From: Geminocystis sp. NIES-3709
Lineage (GTDB): Bacteria; Cyanobacteriota; Cyanobacteriia; Cyanobacteriales; Cyanobacteriaceae
Direction: 5' to 3'
Assembly: GCF_001548115.1 (NCBI RefSeq)
Contig: NZ_AP014821.1
Location: 2,607,262-2,671,261 of the forward strand
DNA: 64,000 bases
Every line of letters begins with the position of its first letter. Position 1 is the first letter of the stretch. A program made the translations under genes and the position numbers. Below are positions 1 through 10,129 of this stretch, piece after piece. The notes below the pieces were generated by a model. The model was not told where the DNA came from, did not search any database, and saw only the letters and a program-made list of their open reading frames with translations.

Positions 1-59
1 AAATATTCAATCTCACTTTTGATTCATTATTTTAAATTCCAAGATATTCCCATACCTTA

Positions 60-300
60 TCGAGGTGAGGTGCGATCGAACTCTCCCCCCAAAGACGATC
101 GCACCCCTTAACCACATCAACATTAATTCATAAGGACGATCGAACCTTTAACCATATCAAGATTACTTCATAAGAGCGATCGAACTCCTTCCCACTAAAC
201 GATCGAACCCCTCCAAAAGATGATCACATCTCCTTAACCAAATTAACATTACACTATAGTTAGCTAAAATAAAACTTCACTAGACGATCACACTTAACAA
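60..300. repeat. Cluster of degenerate CGATCGA-containing repeats
   Basis: A non-coding stretch holds at least six copies of a GCGATCGAAC/ACGATCGAACC core. Several are followed by a similar tail (TTAACCA, ATCAA, ATTAATTCATAA), which gives imperfect units of about 50 bases. The core resembles the cyanobacterial HIP1 octamer GCGATCGC. No open frame or RNA gene is visible in bases 1-395, and I see nothing else in this stretch. Confidence 0.55.
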
Positions 301-395
301 AGTATATGATTTATTATGTCTTGATATTTAGATAAGTTGACTTCAGACTTTTCGTTATAGTATTACTGCATAATTGTTGTTGATAAAAAATAATA

Positions 396-1530
396 GATCT
401 CTTGCAAAATTATAATGAACATAAAAAGATGATAGGATAAGACAAAATATTAGCAATCGCCTTTAATTTAATTAAAGAAAATAAGTGCCTTTATACAGTT
501 AATCATAATTCTTGCTTATATAATTCTCAACCTAGGAAAGTAAATACCCATTGGCGATAAAATACACAAATTAATTTACTGGATTCTTTAATATAGTTCT
601 TAAATAATAGCTATGTCTTTTTTCACTATTTCATAGTTATAAATTCCCGCAATTAAGTTGAATCTTAACCCAAATCTTTTTCTTTTATTTCTATATTTTT
701 CTGATAGTATTCTAAATATTTTAAGTTTTCTATTTACATGTTCAATTACGATTCTTTGTCGATTTAACTCTCTATTTTTTCTTTTTTCTTCTTGGGTTAA
801 CTTTCTTTTTTTTGTTTTCTTTTTTGGTATTTCGCTTAATTTATGAATTTTTTCTATACCTTGATAACCTTTGTCTACTAAACACTTTATTTTTTCACTT
901 AATGGTAATCTACTGTTTTTAAAAATTTTAAAATCATGTTCTCTTCCTCGTCCATTTACATAACAAATTATTTCCAAGGTATCTTTATTAACTACTAATT
1001 GTGCTTTAAATGTATGTTCCTTCTTTTTGCCACTATAGTAAATTTTTTGTCTTTTTTTTGGTCTTTCGATTGCTATTTCAGTAACATCTATTAATACTGC
1101 CTTAATTTCATTCTCTTTTTTTATCAATTCTTTTTTACCACCTAGGGAAAAATAACCTGATTTGAGCAAGATTTTTTCAATTTTATGAACTGTTCTACAA
1201 ACCGTTGATTCTGAGATATTCCAGTACTCTGATATGTGAAAATAAGTTCGATATTCTCTCAAATATTCCAAGGTTACTAAAATCTGCTCGGACACTGTTA
1301 ATTTGCTTTTCCTTCCTCTTTTGTGATTGTTTTGTTCTTTTTTGACTATTTCTACTAAAAGATTATAGGTTTCTTTTTTTACTCCAAATCTCCTTTTAAA
1401 CTTTTCTGGCTTTAATTTTTTTATTCTCTCAAGTTTCATAATTAAATCTTATACTTAAGGTATCCTCCATCGCCCAAAATTATAGATTATTCTGGTTAAT
1501 CCTATCTCGTATTTAATTTTGCAAGAGGTC
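396..1530 (-). mobile_element. Complete IS5-type insertion sequence, 1135 bp
   Basis: The ends are inverted repeats: the left end reads GATCTCTTGCAAAATTA and the right end, reversed, reads GACCTCTTGCAAAATTA (16 of 17 identical). The element is flanked on both sides by TAATA (391-395 and 1531-1535), a target duplication. One transposase gene fills it on the minus strand. The intact ends and open transposase suggest a recent insertion. Removing the element places the ATG of the next gene directly after the original upstream sequence. Confidence 0.9.
600..1439 (-). CDS. IS5-family DDE transposase
   Basis: This 279-residue protein should catalyse cut-and-paste transposition of the surrounding insertion sequence. 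Residues 1-90 are a basic helix-turn-helix region of the DDE_Tnp_4-associated type. The core follows, with the first Asp in an IDVTEIAIERP segment, a second Asp in VDKGYQG, and a basic C-terminal half (RQRIVIEHVNRKLK) that holds the catalytic Glu. Length is normal for one-frame IS5-type transposases. The start codon lies about 90 bases inside the right terminal repeat. No frameshift is seen, so the gene is probably functional. Confidence 0.88.
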   Translation of the reverse strand: MKLERIKKLKPEKFKRRFGVKKETYNLLVEIVKKEQNNHKRGRKSKLTVSEQILVTLEYLREYRTYFHISEYWNISESTVCRTVHKIEKILLKSGYFSLGGKKELIKKENEIKAVLIDVTEIAIERPKKRQKIYYSGKKKEHTFKAQLVVNKDTLEIICYVNGRGREHDFKIFKNSRLPLSEKIKCLVDKGYQGIEKIHKLSEIPKKKTKKRKLTQEEKRKNRELNRQRIVIEHVNRKLKIFRILSEKYRNKRKRFGLRFNLIAGIYNYEIVKKDIAII

Positions 1531-1534
1531 TAAT

Positions 1535-2476
1535 ATGGGACTAAAGAAAAAAGTATTTGCGAGTAAAGCGGAACAACAAAATTACTATAAAATAATAAGA
1601 ACATGGGGTAAAAAGTTTAAAGTCTATCATAATATACCTTTTCTAAATATTTTTACTATTGATGATGTTATTCTTACAGAACAAGATAAAAATAATTTAA
1701 AAAAAACGAGCATCGATTATATTATTTGCAATAATTTTGAAGAGCCTATACTTTGCATTGAATTTGATGGTTTTTGTGAAGGAGTCAATAAAAATTTAGA
1801 ATATAAACCTTCACGACAAATTGGTGATTGGAAAGATGATTGGCGAAAAAAAATCATCGAACTGAAATTAAAAGTTGCCGATCACTCAAATTTTCCTTTT
1901 TTTGTTGTCAGCAGTAAAGAGTTTAGTGATTTAGATGAAAATATACCCTTAACAATTATAGATGGAATAATTGGCTCTCTTGCTTCCAGTAATTTAGCCA
2001 GAGAAAGATTTTATCAATATATGAAAGATCCGAATATTTTTGAATTTAATGAGAATGAAATACAATTACATGAAAATATAAAAAATACGATACCTCCAAA
2101 AAATCCGACTACGTGGTACACATTTTTTTTATCAGCAATGGAGGCTTCAGAAGATCCAATTAGAAAACAAACTTATGAAATGCAAACAGGAATTGATTTT
2201 AGTTGCATAGCAGAGTTTCATATACATAAAAATTTATCATTTGAAGAAATGTTAACACATCCTATTTATGCAAAAGATAAAAACTATTTCAAAGATTGTT
2301 TTCCTAATGGATTAGTAAAAGGAACAGTTGTTATGTATATATTAAAAAACAATAAATGCTACGCAACAAACATCGGAATTCATGACTTTCAAAGTCAAGA
2401 TTTTTCTAAATATGATATGGAATCAAAAATTGCTCATTTAATTACCGTTAATAAAATAATAAAAACAAATCATTAG
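1535..2476 (+). CDS. DUF2726-like protein, probable PD-(D/E)XK-fold, disrupted promoter
   Basis: This 313-residue protein has an N-terminal region recalling DUF2726, a nuclease-like fold. The segment IDYIICNNFEEPILCIEFDG (about residues 65-84) has the hydrophobic-Asp then Ile-Glu-Phe-Asp pattern of that family. The C-terminal 200 residues are not recognised. Its ATG overlaps the target duplication of the upstream insertion sequence, so the native promoter and ribosome-binding site are now 1.1 kb away, on the far side of the element. Expression would need a promoter from within the element. Without the insertion, an in-frame TAA lies 27 bases upstream of the ATG, so the N-terminus itself is probably intact. 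Function is unknown. Confidence 0.6.
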   Translation: MGLKKKVFASKAEQQNYYKIIRTWGKKFKVYHNIPFLNIFTIDDVILTEQDKNNLKKTSIDYIICNNFEEPILCIEFDGFCEGVNKNLEYKPSRQIGDWKDDWRKKIIELKLKVADHSNFPFFVVSSKEFSDLDENIPLTIIDGIIGSLASSNLARERFYQYMKDPNIFEFNENEIQLHENIKNTIPPKNPTTWYTFFLSAMEASEDPIRKQTYEMQTGIDFSCIAEFHIHKNLSFEEMLTHPIYAKDKNYFKDCFPNGLVKGTVVMYILKNNKCYATNIGIHDFQSQDFSKYDMESKIAHLITVNKIIKTNH

Positions 2477-2570
2477 TGTTGTTATAGATCAACCAAATCA
2501 TAGTTTTAATAATTAATCATTAAATTAGTAATACAACTGTTATTTAAAATATATTTCTATAATAGTTAAT

Positions 2571-2595
2571 AAAAAAGGGGTTTTAAAACCCCAAA
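2571..2595 (-). terminator. Rho-independent terminator of chlD
   Basis: A perfect GGGGTTTTAAAACCCC palindrome at 2577-2592 is followed, on the minus strand, by TTTTTTATT. It lies just past the chlD stop codon. It may also act on the convergent gene to the left. Confidence 0.85.
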
Positions 2596-2601
2596 TTAAT
2601 C

Positions 2602-4641
2602 TTACTTCATATCAGCGATCGCACCCTTTGCCATATTCGCAATAGCCTGATCTGTAGCCTTGGGTAACTGATAGTAAGTACCTCCAGCCTGTTTCGCCAA
2701 CTCCTTACCGAAGCCAGTAGAAACAAACTTCTTCTCCGTGTCGATAACCAACAATTTCATGCCCATAGCACGGATTTTCGTGGCAATATCCAACAATTCC
2801 GCCTTAATATCGGGTTTTTCCCCTTCCTCAAGGGTTTCACCCAACGATCGAGCTAAAGGAATATTACCCCTTCCGTCCGTAATGGCAACGATGACAACCT
2901 GTCCAATATCTCCCGACATCTGCGCATTTACCCCCACATGAACCGCCTGAGTTAAGGCATGGGATAAGGGCGAACCACCACCGCAAGGCAGAGTTTCTAA
3001 ACGGGTACGGGCTAAAGTAATGGAACGAGTAGGAGGTAATAATACGTCCGCCTGTTCACCTCGGAAGGGAATTAACGCCACTTGATCTCGATTTTCGTAG
3101 GCTTCCGTTAATAACCGCATTACAGCACCCTTTGCCGATTGCATCCGATTAAGCGCCATCGATCCTGACGCATCCACCACAAAGACGATTAAAGCCCCTG
3201 CTTTCCTTGCAAGGCGTTTTGACCTCAAATCTCCCTGTTCCACGATGACACGGCGATTAGGATTGCGTTCCCTGCGACTTTTTTGGTAGGGTGCAGCCGC
3301 CCTCAAAGTGGCATCAACGGCTATACGTCTTACCTTACCTCTTGGTAACATGGGTTTAATATAGCGTCCTCGATCGTCACTGAAAATCATATTACGAGCG
3401 CCTGATTTACCCTGTCTTTGCATTTGTTGGGCAAAATATAGCACACTGGGATCTAATATCACCCCTTCCACATCGAAAATAAATTCTTCAGGAATTTGAG
3501 GAGTATTATCTTGTTCTTGATTTTCATTATCTTTGTTCTCATCTTCCTTTTCCTCCTCTTTTTCTTCTTCCCCTTCATCCTCACCTTGATCTTGGGGTTG
3601 TGGTGGTGGTGGTGGTGGTGGGGGTTGCATTTGGTCATCAGGGGGCTGTTGTTGCATGATAGTCGATCGAGGCACAATAACCAATTCCACGGCTTTGCGC
3701 AAATCATCGGCACTGACGTTATTGCGTCCTTCCAATGCCGCCGCCGCCATAGCTACCCTGACAGCAAAAATCTCCGCTCGATGCCCTTCTACTCCCCCTC
3801 GGATGGCTTCTTCTACTAAATATTTAATTTGCTCAGGGGTGATTTTTACTTCTTTGAGCCACTCCCTAGCCAAGATAATCTCGGTTTTGAGAGCGTCCAT
3901 GTCTTCGTCATACTGCTCAAGGAATTTCACGGGAGATGACGCATAATCGATAACTTGATCCACCGCTTGGACTCTTTCATCGAGGGCTAACACACCATCA
4001 GCACTAAGGGCGATAGCAATTCGATCAAGCAAATGTTCTCGTAATGCGCCTTCTTCGGGGTTATAGGTAGCAATTAATAAAGGTTTGCATGGATGCGCAA
4101 AACTGATGCCTTCCCGTTCAATCTGATTTTTGCCTTCTGTCAAGACGGTTAAAAGTTGGTTGGCGATTTGATCATCTAACAAGTTGATTTCATCGATATA
4201 TAAAACCCCACGATGGGCTTGTGCCAACAATCCGGGCTGAAAGACGGGTTCACCACGCTTAACGGATTGCTCCACATCCACCGAACCTAAAAGCCTGTCT
4301 TCCGTGACTCCTAAAGGTATTTGTACAAAAGGGGCTTTGATTACTTCTGTAGGAATTTGAGCAGGATCGGTATCGGCGTATTGTTGCCATGTGTCGGTAT
4401 CCCAATCTTCGGAATTTTGGGGATCACAGTTAAAGCGATTATCTTTGATTACTTCTATGGGCGGTAATAGGGCATGGATTCCCCTCGCCATAACGGATTT
4501 AGCAGTCCCCCGTTTACCTGCGATCGCCACTCCCCCCAAACGAGGATCAACGGCGGCGAGTAGTAAAGCTGTTTTAATGGCTTGTTGCCCAATGACGGCA
4601 GTTAAAGGAAAATTAATATTTTTAGTGGTTAATGTGGACAT
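2602..4641 (-). CDS. chlD: Magnesium chelatase subunit D
   Basis: Subunit D of the ATP-dependent Mg-chelatase, which with ChlI and ChlH inserts Mg2+ into protoporphyrin IX, the first committed step of chlorophyll synthesis. The 679 residues show the family order: an N-terminal AAA+ domain (degenerate Walker A GKRGTAKS at residues 42-49, Walker B-like [12 protein letters not shown] near 145), then a proline run and acidic linker (about 335-385), then a C-terminal von Willebrand A/integrin I domain with the MIDAS motif DASGSMA. Length matches other cyanobacterial ChlD proteins. It stands alone, with no chlI or chlH beside it. Codon and base use look native, and this is the best evidence that the host is photosynthetic. 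Confidence 0.97.
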   Translation of the reverse strand: MSTLTTKNINFPLTAVIGQQAIKTALLLAAVDPRLGGVAIAGKRGTAKSVMARGIHALLPPIEVIKDNRFNCDPQNSEDWDTDTWQQYADTDPAQIPTEVIKAPFVQIPLGVTEDRLLGSVDVEQSVKRGEPVFQPGLLAQAHRGVLYIDEINLLDDQIANQLLTVLTEGKNQIEREGISFAHPCKPLLIATYNPEEGALREHLLDRIAIALSADGVLALDERVQAVDQVIDYASSPVKFLEQYDEDMDALKTEIILAREWLKEVKITPEQIKYLVEEAIRGGVEGHRAEIFAVRVAMAAAALEGRNNVSADDLRKAVELVIVPRSTIMQQQPPDDQMQPPPPPPPPQPQDQGEDEGEEEKEEEKEDENKDNENQEQDNTPQIPEEFIFDVEGVILDPSVLYFAQQMQRQGKSGARNMIFSDDRGRYIKPMLPRGKVRRIAVDATLRAAAPYQKSRRERNPNRRVIVEQGDLRSKRLARKAGALIVFVVDASGSMALNRMQSAKGAVMRLLTEAYENRDQVALIPFRGEQADVLLPPTRSITLARTRLETLPCGGGSPLSHALTQAVHVGVNAQMSGDIGQVVIVAITDGRGNIPLARSLGETLEEGEKPDIKAELLDIATKIRAMGMKLLVIDTEKKFVSTGFGKELAKQAGGTYYQLPKATDQAIANMAKGAIADMK

Positions 4642-4755
4642 TAATATAGACGTTATTATAAATGCGATGTAAAGCTATATTTTACCGTACATGGGGTATA
4701 GACTCGATCGAACTCAAAAAACGGTATTAGTTATACAGAGAATAACCTTTAAACT

Positions 4756-5244
4756 CTATTGATATTTGTTTTTGATGTTTTCAAAATTAGAGGATAAAAA
4801 CTCCAATCTCTCCACCCCTTCATTGATAAAGTCATCTTTTTTTCTCTTATTATCTTTTTTTGACATTGCTTTCCAATTACTACAATCAAAAGTTAATAAT
4901 GGAAACCATTTTCTTGGTAATTGATGATATAATGTCATATTAGGATACTTATTTTTCCAATCCTGATAAGTAGGATATTGAATATCCACAACAGTTAGAT
5001 AACCACAGGAATATAAAGAATACAATACTGTTGCTCTGGTATATTGGGATGAATAAATAGAGTTTTTGACAATAAAATTGTCTAAGTCTGATTTACGGGC
5101 GAAACTTAGGTCTAAAATACGATAAGAGTTTTGAAGTTGTCCAAAATCATTTAATGTCACCCCTATTTTTTCAAATTCAAATCCAAATAATTCCGCTACT
5201 TCTATAAGAGTATTTTCCCAATTCTGATAGAGATTGACTAACAT
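4756..5244 (-). CDS. Unknown protein, third gene of a three-gene operon
   Basis: A 162-residue soluble protein of no family I recognise. The middle contains several aromatic residues (YPTYQDWKNKYPNMTLYHQ, then LPRKWFPLL), and a lysine-rich stretch (KKDNKRKKDD) lies near the C-terminus. It starts 8 bases after the stop of the preceding gene on the same strand, so co-transcription is likely. No membrane segment or signal peptide is seen. Confidence 0.7.
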   Translation of the reverse strand: MLVNLYQNWENTLIEVAELFGFEFEKIGVTLNDFGQLQNSYRILDLSFARKSDLDNFIVKNSIYSSQYTRATVLYSLYSCGYLTVVDIQYPTYQDWKNKYPNMTLYHQLPRKWFPLLTFDCSNWKAMSKKDNKRKKDDFINEGVERLEFLSSNFENIKNKYQ

Positions 5245-5252
5245 ACAAAAGT

Positions 5253-5570
5253 TTACATATATTTCATTTTTAACGCTGTAACAACAGATTTTCCAGTTTC
5301 TAAAATTTCTAGTAAATCATTATTTTTTTTAGATTCTTCATAATTTAATTCAGCTTTTTTAATAGCAAAATCCACAAAATTTAAACTAACTTTGTCTAAA
5401 GATTCTTGTAATAGATACCATGATGTAGTTATATTATTCCAACAGATATTTTTATAGCCTTTTTGTCTTAATAATTTTTGTGTTTTTTTGTCTAAGGAAT
5501 TAAATTTTTCTGAGTTTCTTTTTTGACATTGTTTATAATTAAGACCATCAAAGAATTTATTATTTTTCAT
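5253..5570 (-). CDS. Unknown protein, second gene of a three-gene operon
   Basis: A 105-residue, Lys/Asn-rich, mainly helical protein with no recognised domain. It lies 5 bases after the upstream gene and 8 bases before the downstream gene, all on the minus strand. The compact spacing says the three products are made together. The small size and uncommon composition are typical of accessory modules rather than core metabolism; a function cannot be given. Confidence 0.65.
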   Translation of the reverse strand: MKNNKFFDGLNYKQCQKRNSEKFNSLDKKTQKLLRQKGYKNICWNNITTSWYLLQESLDKVSLNFVDFAIKKAELNYEESKKNNDLLEILETGKSVVTALKMKYM

Positions 5571-5575
5571 AAAAA

Positions 5576-6019
5576 TTATAGTTTTCCATATTTTTTCTGA
5601 TATTGCATAGCAATATTTTGAGCTTCATTAATTATTTCTTCGGCTTTTTCTAAGTCTTCCCTCACAGATTCTTTTGATACAGCTCCAATTTCTTTTAAAA
5701 TAACATCATCAGCTTTTTTTACTGTTCCAAAAATATGTTTAAATTGTTGTATAAGTTCACTTTTTGACCAATCCGTTAACGTTTTCGTAAAAGAAGTCAA
5801 TTTCGCTCTTAAACCAAAATTTTCTCTATTTAATTTTTGATTAATTTCTGCTCTCTCATTTCGTTCTAAAAAGATTTTGACTAAAGTCTCAGAAGACATA
5901 GTTATTTGTCCAAGATTCACCCATTCTTCTAATTGTTTTTTACTTAAACAAAGTAAATTAATTTGTTTTAAATTAGGATTTTTCTCAATAATTGCTTGTT
6001 CTAATTCATTTCTTTTCAT
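5576..6019 (-). CDS. Unknown protein with coiled-coil, first gene of a three-gene operon
   Basis: A 147-residue, charged, helical protein. The middle (NQKLNRENFGLRAKLTSF) and the C-terminal half (VREDLEKAEEIINEAQNIA) look coiled-coil-forming. No catalytic motif is recognised. It leads an operon with the two following minus-strand genes. Its upstream region holds two palindromic repeats (6034-6126 and 6196-6292), so its promoter may overlap a MITE-like element. What the operon does is unknown; a toxin-antitoxin or defence role is only a guess from the surroundings. Confidence 0.65.
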   Translation of the reverse strand: MKRNELEQAIIEKNPNLKQINLLCLSKKQLEEWVNLGQITMSSETLVKIFLERNERAEINQKLNRENFGLRAKLTSFTKTLTDWSKSELIQQFKHIFGTVKKADDVILKEIGAVSKESVREDLEKAEEIINEAQNIAMQYQKKYGKL

Positions 6020-6033
6020 AGTTGACTAAGTTA

Positions 6034-6126
6034 TATAGCAATTCTCGTTTTGGTGAGGTACAAAGATTGTCGTTGAAAGGTAAGAGGCAATAAAAAAAGT
6101 ACCTCATAATTGTAAAAAACGCTATA
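6034..6126. repeat. MITE-like palindromic repeat, copy 1
   Basis: A 93-bp element. The left end (TATAGCAATTCTCGTTTTGG then TGAGGTAC) is an imperfect inverted repeat of the right end (GTACCTCATAATTG then AAAAAACGCTATA). A second copy lies 70 bases away in the opposite orientation. There is no open frame. It would form one long hairpin if transcribed. Confidence 0.6.
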
Positions 6127-6195
6127 TTCAATTTGAATCAGTATTTTATAACTACATAGTATCACGCAAATACTTAAAATGTTATAGAATCTATT

Positions 6196-6292
6196 TATAG
6201 CGTTTTTCATGGTTACGGGGTACAGAAATAAAATTAAAGTTTCCCTGATTATAAGGATTTAAGCGTACCTCATAACGGTAGAAATTGCTATA
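6196..6292. repeat. MITE-like palindromic repeat, copy 2 (inverted relative to copy 1)
   Basis: A 97-bp element with ends TATAGCGTTTTTCATGG...GGGGTAC and GTACCTCATAACGG...GAAATTGCTATA. Its left end matches the reversed right end of copy 1, and its right end, reversed, matches the left end of copy 1. The interiors differ. Apart from these two copies, I see nothing in 6020-6390. Confidence 0.6.
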
Positions 6293-6390
6293 TATATTTC
6301 TGGCGTAAATAGTTATGGTATTACTTATAGCTTGTGCTTCATTCAAAAAATGTTATGATAAAAGGCAATTAAGATCGATCGACAAATTGA

Positions 6391-6416
6391 TAAAAAGTGA
6401 GCAAAATTTACTCACT
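6391..6416 (-). terminator. Terminator of alaS
   Basis: On the minus strand, just after the alaS stop, the sequence reads AGTGAG, a 9-base loop, CTCACT, then TTTTTA. This is a short rho-independent terminator. Confidence 0.7.
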
Positions 6417-6431
6417 AAAAATCTTATTTTT

Positions 6432-9080
6432 TTATAAATTTAAACCCTCAGTTAATTTATTCTTAGCAATAGTTAAAGCCTCCTCAACTTTACTGCTATC
6501 TTTGCCTCCAGCTTGTGCTAAATTAGGTCTTCCACCTCCGCCTCCACCGCAGATTTTTGCAATTTCACCGATAAATTTGCCAGCTTGAAGTTGTTTTTCT
6601 TTATAGACTTTTTCACTAAAAGCGGCAACTAAACTCACTTTATTTTCTTCAGGAATTGATGCTAAAATCACGGCACTTTGTCCTAATTTTTGTTGTAACT
6701 TTTCTGCTGTTGTTTGCAAAGATTTTGCATCTAAATCTCCTAAATTAGCCACTAAAATTTTGAATTCCCCAATAGTTTCAGCTTGGTTAATTAAACTTTC
6801 AGATTTTAATAAAGCTAACTCTTGTTTCACATTTTCTAAATCTTTTTGAGTGGTTTTTAATTCACTTTGAAGGTTAGAAAAACGATCGACAATTTCCTCT
6901 GGTTTTGCCTTTAATTTATCGCATAATTCTTTGACAACTCCATCTCTGACTTTGAGATATTCTAAAACTGACGCACCTGCAACAGCTTCGATACGTCTGA
7001 TACCAGAAGCAACCCCCGTCTCCGAGATAATCTTAAATAAGCCAATTTCTGCGGTATTATTAACATGAGTGCCTCCGCATAACTCCATGGAAACGCTAGG
7101 AATATCGATAACACGAACTTCTGAGCCATATTTCTCCCCAAACATCGCGATCGCACCTTTAGCTTTAGCCTCATTAATGCCCATAACAGAAATATGAGCG
7201 TCGTGGGCTTCGGCGATCCAAGTGTTGATTAAATCTTCAACTTGTTGTAATTGTTGCTTAGTAATAGGTTGTGGAGAATTAAAGTCGAATCTTAACTTAT
7301 CAAAGGATACCAAAGAACCAGCCTGAGAGATGTTTTCATCGACAACTTTTTTCAATGCTGACTGTAAGAGGTGGGTTGCGGTGTGATTGGCTTTAACTCG
7401 GTTACGACAGGCTTTATCAATAGTCGCGCGTAACTTTTGCCCAATATGAATTGTACCCCTTTTTACTGTACCATAGTGGACGAAAAAGCCCGATTCTTTC
7501 TGCACATCTTCGATCGATACTAACACATCTTCTCCTGCTAAATAGCCTCGATCGCCGATTTGTCCACCAGATTCCGCATAAAATGGAGTTTTATTCAAAA
7601 TTAGTTGAACTTTACTACCAGATTCAGCTTTTTCCACCGATTTACCCTCAACTAATAACGCCTCGATGTGACTTATTAACTGATATTCGCTATAACCTAA
7701 AAATTCTGTGGGGTGGATATGCTCTGCTAACTTATCTATGCTACCCTGTACCGTTAAATCGATCGTTTCATGGGCAGACTGCGATCGAACCCTTTGAGCT
7801 TCCATTTCCGCTTCAAAACCAGACACATCAACGGTTAAACTCTCTTCTTCCGCAATTTCCTGAGTCAATTCGAGGGGGAAACCATAGGTATCATAAAGGG
7901 TAAAAGCATCCTCACCAGAAATTACGGTTTTTTGCTGACTTCTGAGTTTAATAATCACCTCATTTAAGAGTTTTTCGCCCCTTTCGAGGGTTGCTAAGAA
8001 TGCCGATTCTTCCCGTTGCAACTCGGTTTTAATTAACTTTTCTCTTTCTCTCGTGTTGCTGTAAACCCCTTCTAAGAGTTGTATTGCCGTTTCTGCTACC
8101 TCAGTGATAAAATTCCCATCGATCCCGATTAAACGCCCGTGACGCACCACACGACGGATTAGACGGCGCAAAATATAGCCTCTTCCTATATTAGAGGCAG
8201 AAATACCATCGGCTATCATCTGAACTACTGAACGCACATGATCACCGATAACCTTTAAAGATACCTTAGTATTTTCATCCACTTTGCTATAATCAATATC
8301 CGCTAACTTCGCCGCCGTTGTGATGATAGGGAAAATCAAGTCCGTTTCGTAATTATTCGTCACTTGTTGCAGAATTTGTGCCATTCTTTCTAACCCCATA
8401 CCAGTATCGATGTTTTTGTTTTGCAGAGGGGTTAAATTGCCTTCAGCGTCTCGGTTATACTGCATGAAAACCAAGTTGTAAAACTCGATGAAGCGGGTAT
8501 CGTCTTCCAAGTCGATGTTATCATCCCCCAATTCGGGCTTAAAATCATAGTATAACTCAGAACAAGGACCACAAGGACCAGTTACCCCTGATTTCCAGAA
8601 GTTATCTTCTTCTCCCATGCGAATAATCCGTTTTTCGGGGATTCCCACCTCATCACGCCAGATAGCGAAAGCCTCATCGTCTTCCCTAAAAACACTGACA
8701 ACGATTCTTTCTGGAGGTAGTTGAAACACTTTAGTTGATAATTCCCACCCCCATGCGATCGCCTGTGACTTAAAGTAATCACCGAAGCTAAAGTTACCCA
8801 ACATCTCAAAGAAGGTATGATGCCTAGCGGTGCGCCCTACGTTTTCAATGTCGTTAGTACGGATACACTTTTGCGAAGTCGTAGCACGGGGATAATCGGG
8901 GTTTTTCTGCCCTAAGAAAATGGGCTTAAATGGAAGCATTCCTGCGATCGTCAGTAAAACAGTGGGATCTTCTGGCACTAAAGAGGCACTAGGGAGGATT
9001 TTGTGTTGTTTTTGGGCGAAAAAGTTTAAAAATTTCTCTCTGATTTCGTTTCCTGTTAAAGAAGGAGGTTGTTTACTCAT
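6432..9080 (-). CDS. alaS: Alanine-tRNA ligase
   Basis: Charges tRNA-Ala with alanine in the cytoplasm and edits mischarged Ser/Gly. The 882 residues are full length for the family. The class II catalytic domain is at the N-terminus ([11 protein letters not shown] around residue 75, GMGLERM near 235). The editing domain has the zinc ligands HTATH and CGGTHV. A C-Ala domain with the glycine-rich [15 protein letters not shown] segment ends the protein. A decayed duplicate of its first 48 or so codons and upstream region lies at 13037-13250. On the minus strand, TATGAT (9152-9157) is a plausible -10 element and is conserved in that duplicate. Confidence 0.98.
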   Translation of the reverse strand: MSKQPPSLTGNEIREKFLNFFAQKQHKILPSASLVPEDPTVLLTIAGMLPFKPIFLGQKNPDYPRATTSQKCIRTNDIENVGRTARHHTFFEMLGNFSFGDYFKSQAIAWGWELSTKVFQLPPERIVVSVFREDDEAFAIWRDEVGIPEKRIIRMGEEDNFWKSGVTGPCGPCSELYYDFKPELGDDNIDLEDDTRFIEFYNLVFMQYNRDAEGNLTPLQNKNIDTGMGLERMAQILQQVTNNYETDLIFPIITTAAKLADIDYSKVDENTKVSLKVIGDHVRSVVQMIADGISASNIGRGYILRRLIRRVVRHGRLIGIDGNFITEVAETAIQLLEGVYSNTREREKLIKTELQREESAFLATLERGEKLLNEVIIKLRSQQKTVISGEDAFTLYDTYGFPLELTQEIAEEESLTVDVSGFEAEMEAQRVRSQSAHETIDLTVQGSIDKLAEHIHPTEFLGYSEYQLISHIEALLVEGKSVEKAESGSKVQLILNKTPFYAESGGQIGDRGYLAGEDVLVSIEDVQKESGFFVHYGTVKRGTIHIGQKLRATIDKACRNRVKANHTATHLLQSALKKVVDENISQAGSLVSFDKLRFDFNSPQPITKQQLQQVEDLINTWIAEAHDAHISVMGINEAKAKGAIAMFGEKYGSEVRVIDIPSVSMELCGGTHVNNTAEIGLFKIISETGVASGIRRIEAVAGASVLEYLKVRDGVVKELCDKLKAKPEEIVDRFSNLQSELKTTQKDLENVKQELALLKSESLINQAETIGEFKILVANLGDLDAKSLQTTAEKLQQKLGQSAVILASIPEENKVSLVAAFSEKVYKEKQLQAGKFIGEIAKICGGGGGGRPNLAQAGGKDSSKVEEALTIAKNKLTEGLNL

Positions 9081-9211
9081 AATTAAAATTAAATATTAAT
9101 TCACATTACACGGTTGTCTCTCTATTACTATTATTGCTAATTTTCGTTGCTATCATAACAGAGGTAATTAGAAAGGTAATAAAAAAATAAATAGTATTGA
9201 GATATTTAGAT

Positions 9212-10039
9212 ATGAATCGATTAGCACCGAAAACAGATACATTAAAGCCTTTGTTTGCTAAATCAGGGAATCAATGTGCATTTCCTAAATGTCAACATCC
9301 ATTATTTAATCACAAAGGTCAATTTATCGCCCAAGTCTGTCATATAGAAGGAGCATCAGAAGGTGGAGAAAGATATAATCCAAACACTGATGATGAATAT
9401 CGCAGAAGTTATGATAATCTTCTGATTCTTTGCTATGCTCATCATGTTGAAACAGATGATGTTAAAGAGTTTCCTGTAGAAAAGCTAAGACAGATGAAAA
9501 AAGAACATGAATCTAAGTTTGAAAGTTTAAATTTTCATGTTGAAAAAGAGGATTTACAAAAAATTGTTGATGAAATGAATCAATATTGGGATGATATAGA
9601 AAGATTAAATAAAGTTGATCATAAATTTTTTGGTACGGAGTTAGAAATGGAGATTGATGTGAAAAAAAATTTTTTAGCTCTTGTTGATGATATAAAAGAA
9701 GAAGTAGATGCAATTGAAAATCTTTTAAAGATATTTGCTGATAGCGATCAAAATTTATTGAATGATTTAGAACAACTTTTAAAGAAAAAAAATATAGATA
9801 TAAGTATATTTGATGATGTTCCTTATTACGAAAATTCTTTTTTTAATAGAAATTGGGAAGAACATAATTTAGGTTCACATAATTGGATAAAAAGATTAAG
9901 AATAGATTTGCTACATTTAGAAATTAAATATTTAGAGTTACAGCTCATACTCAATAATGATGAAATTTTTAAAGACAGACTTATAAAAGCAAAAAATATT
10001 TTTCAAGAATACGCACAGAAAGCAATTCATATAGACTAA
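9212..10039 (+). CDS. HNH-domain protein with coiled-coil C-terminus
   Basis: A 275-residue protein starting at the ATG at 9212; a TTG 15 bases upstream would add five residues. Residues 10-95 form an HNH nuclease domain: CAFPKC, then CHIEG, then YDNLLILCYAHH, which supply paired cysteines and the His-Asn-His set. The following 180 residues are acidic and helical, probably coiled-coil, with no recognised motif. HNH domains joined to such helical parts occur in phage-defence and restriction proteins, but the role here is inferred only from the neighbouring restriction-modification and toxin-antitoxin genes. Confidence 0.75.
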   Translation: MNRLAPKTDTLKPLFAKSGNQCAFPKCQHPLFNHKGQFIAQVCHIEGASEGGERYNPNTDDEYRRSYDNLLILCYAHHVETDDVKEFPVEKLRQMKKEHESKFESLNFHVEKEDLQKIVDEMNQYWDDIERLNKVDHKFFGTELEMEIDVKKNFLALVDDIKEEVDAIENLLKIFADSDQNLLNDLEQLLKKKNIDISIFDDVPYYENSFFNRNWEEHNLGSHNWIKRLRIDLLHLEIKYLELQLILNNDEIFKDRLIKAKNIFQEYAQKAIHID

Positions 10040-10129
10040 ATATCACTCTGCAACGATGAGATATTGTCAGAACAAAATTGGAATTATATCTGTTAAACAT
10101 TTTCAAAAAATTGATTGAAAAGAAAAGTA

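Noticed and set aside
3459-3819. Proline/histidine or tryptophan-rich frames across the chlD linker
   Set aside because: They are shadows of the repetitive codons of the chlD proline/acidic linker and show no independent coding features.
10040-10129. Remnant of hicA before the broken hicB
   Set aside because: Short AT-rich similarities to the intact hicA end are not better than chance, so no feature is claimed.
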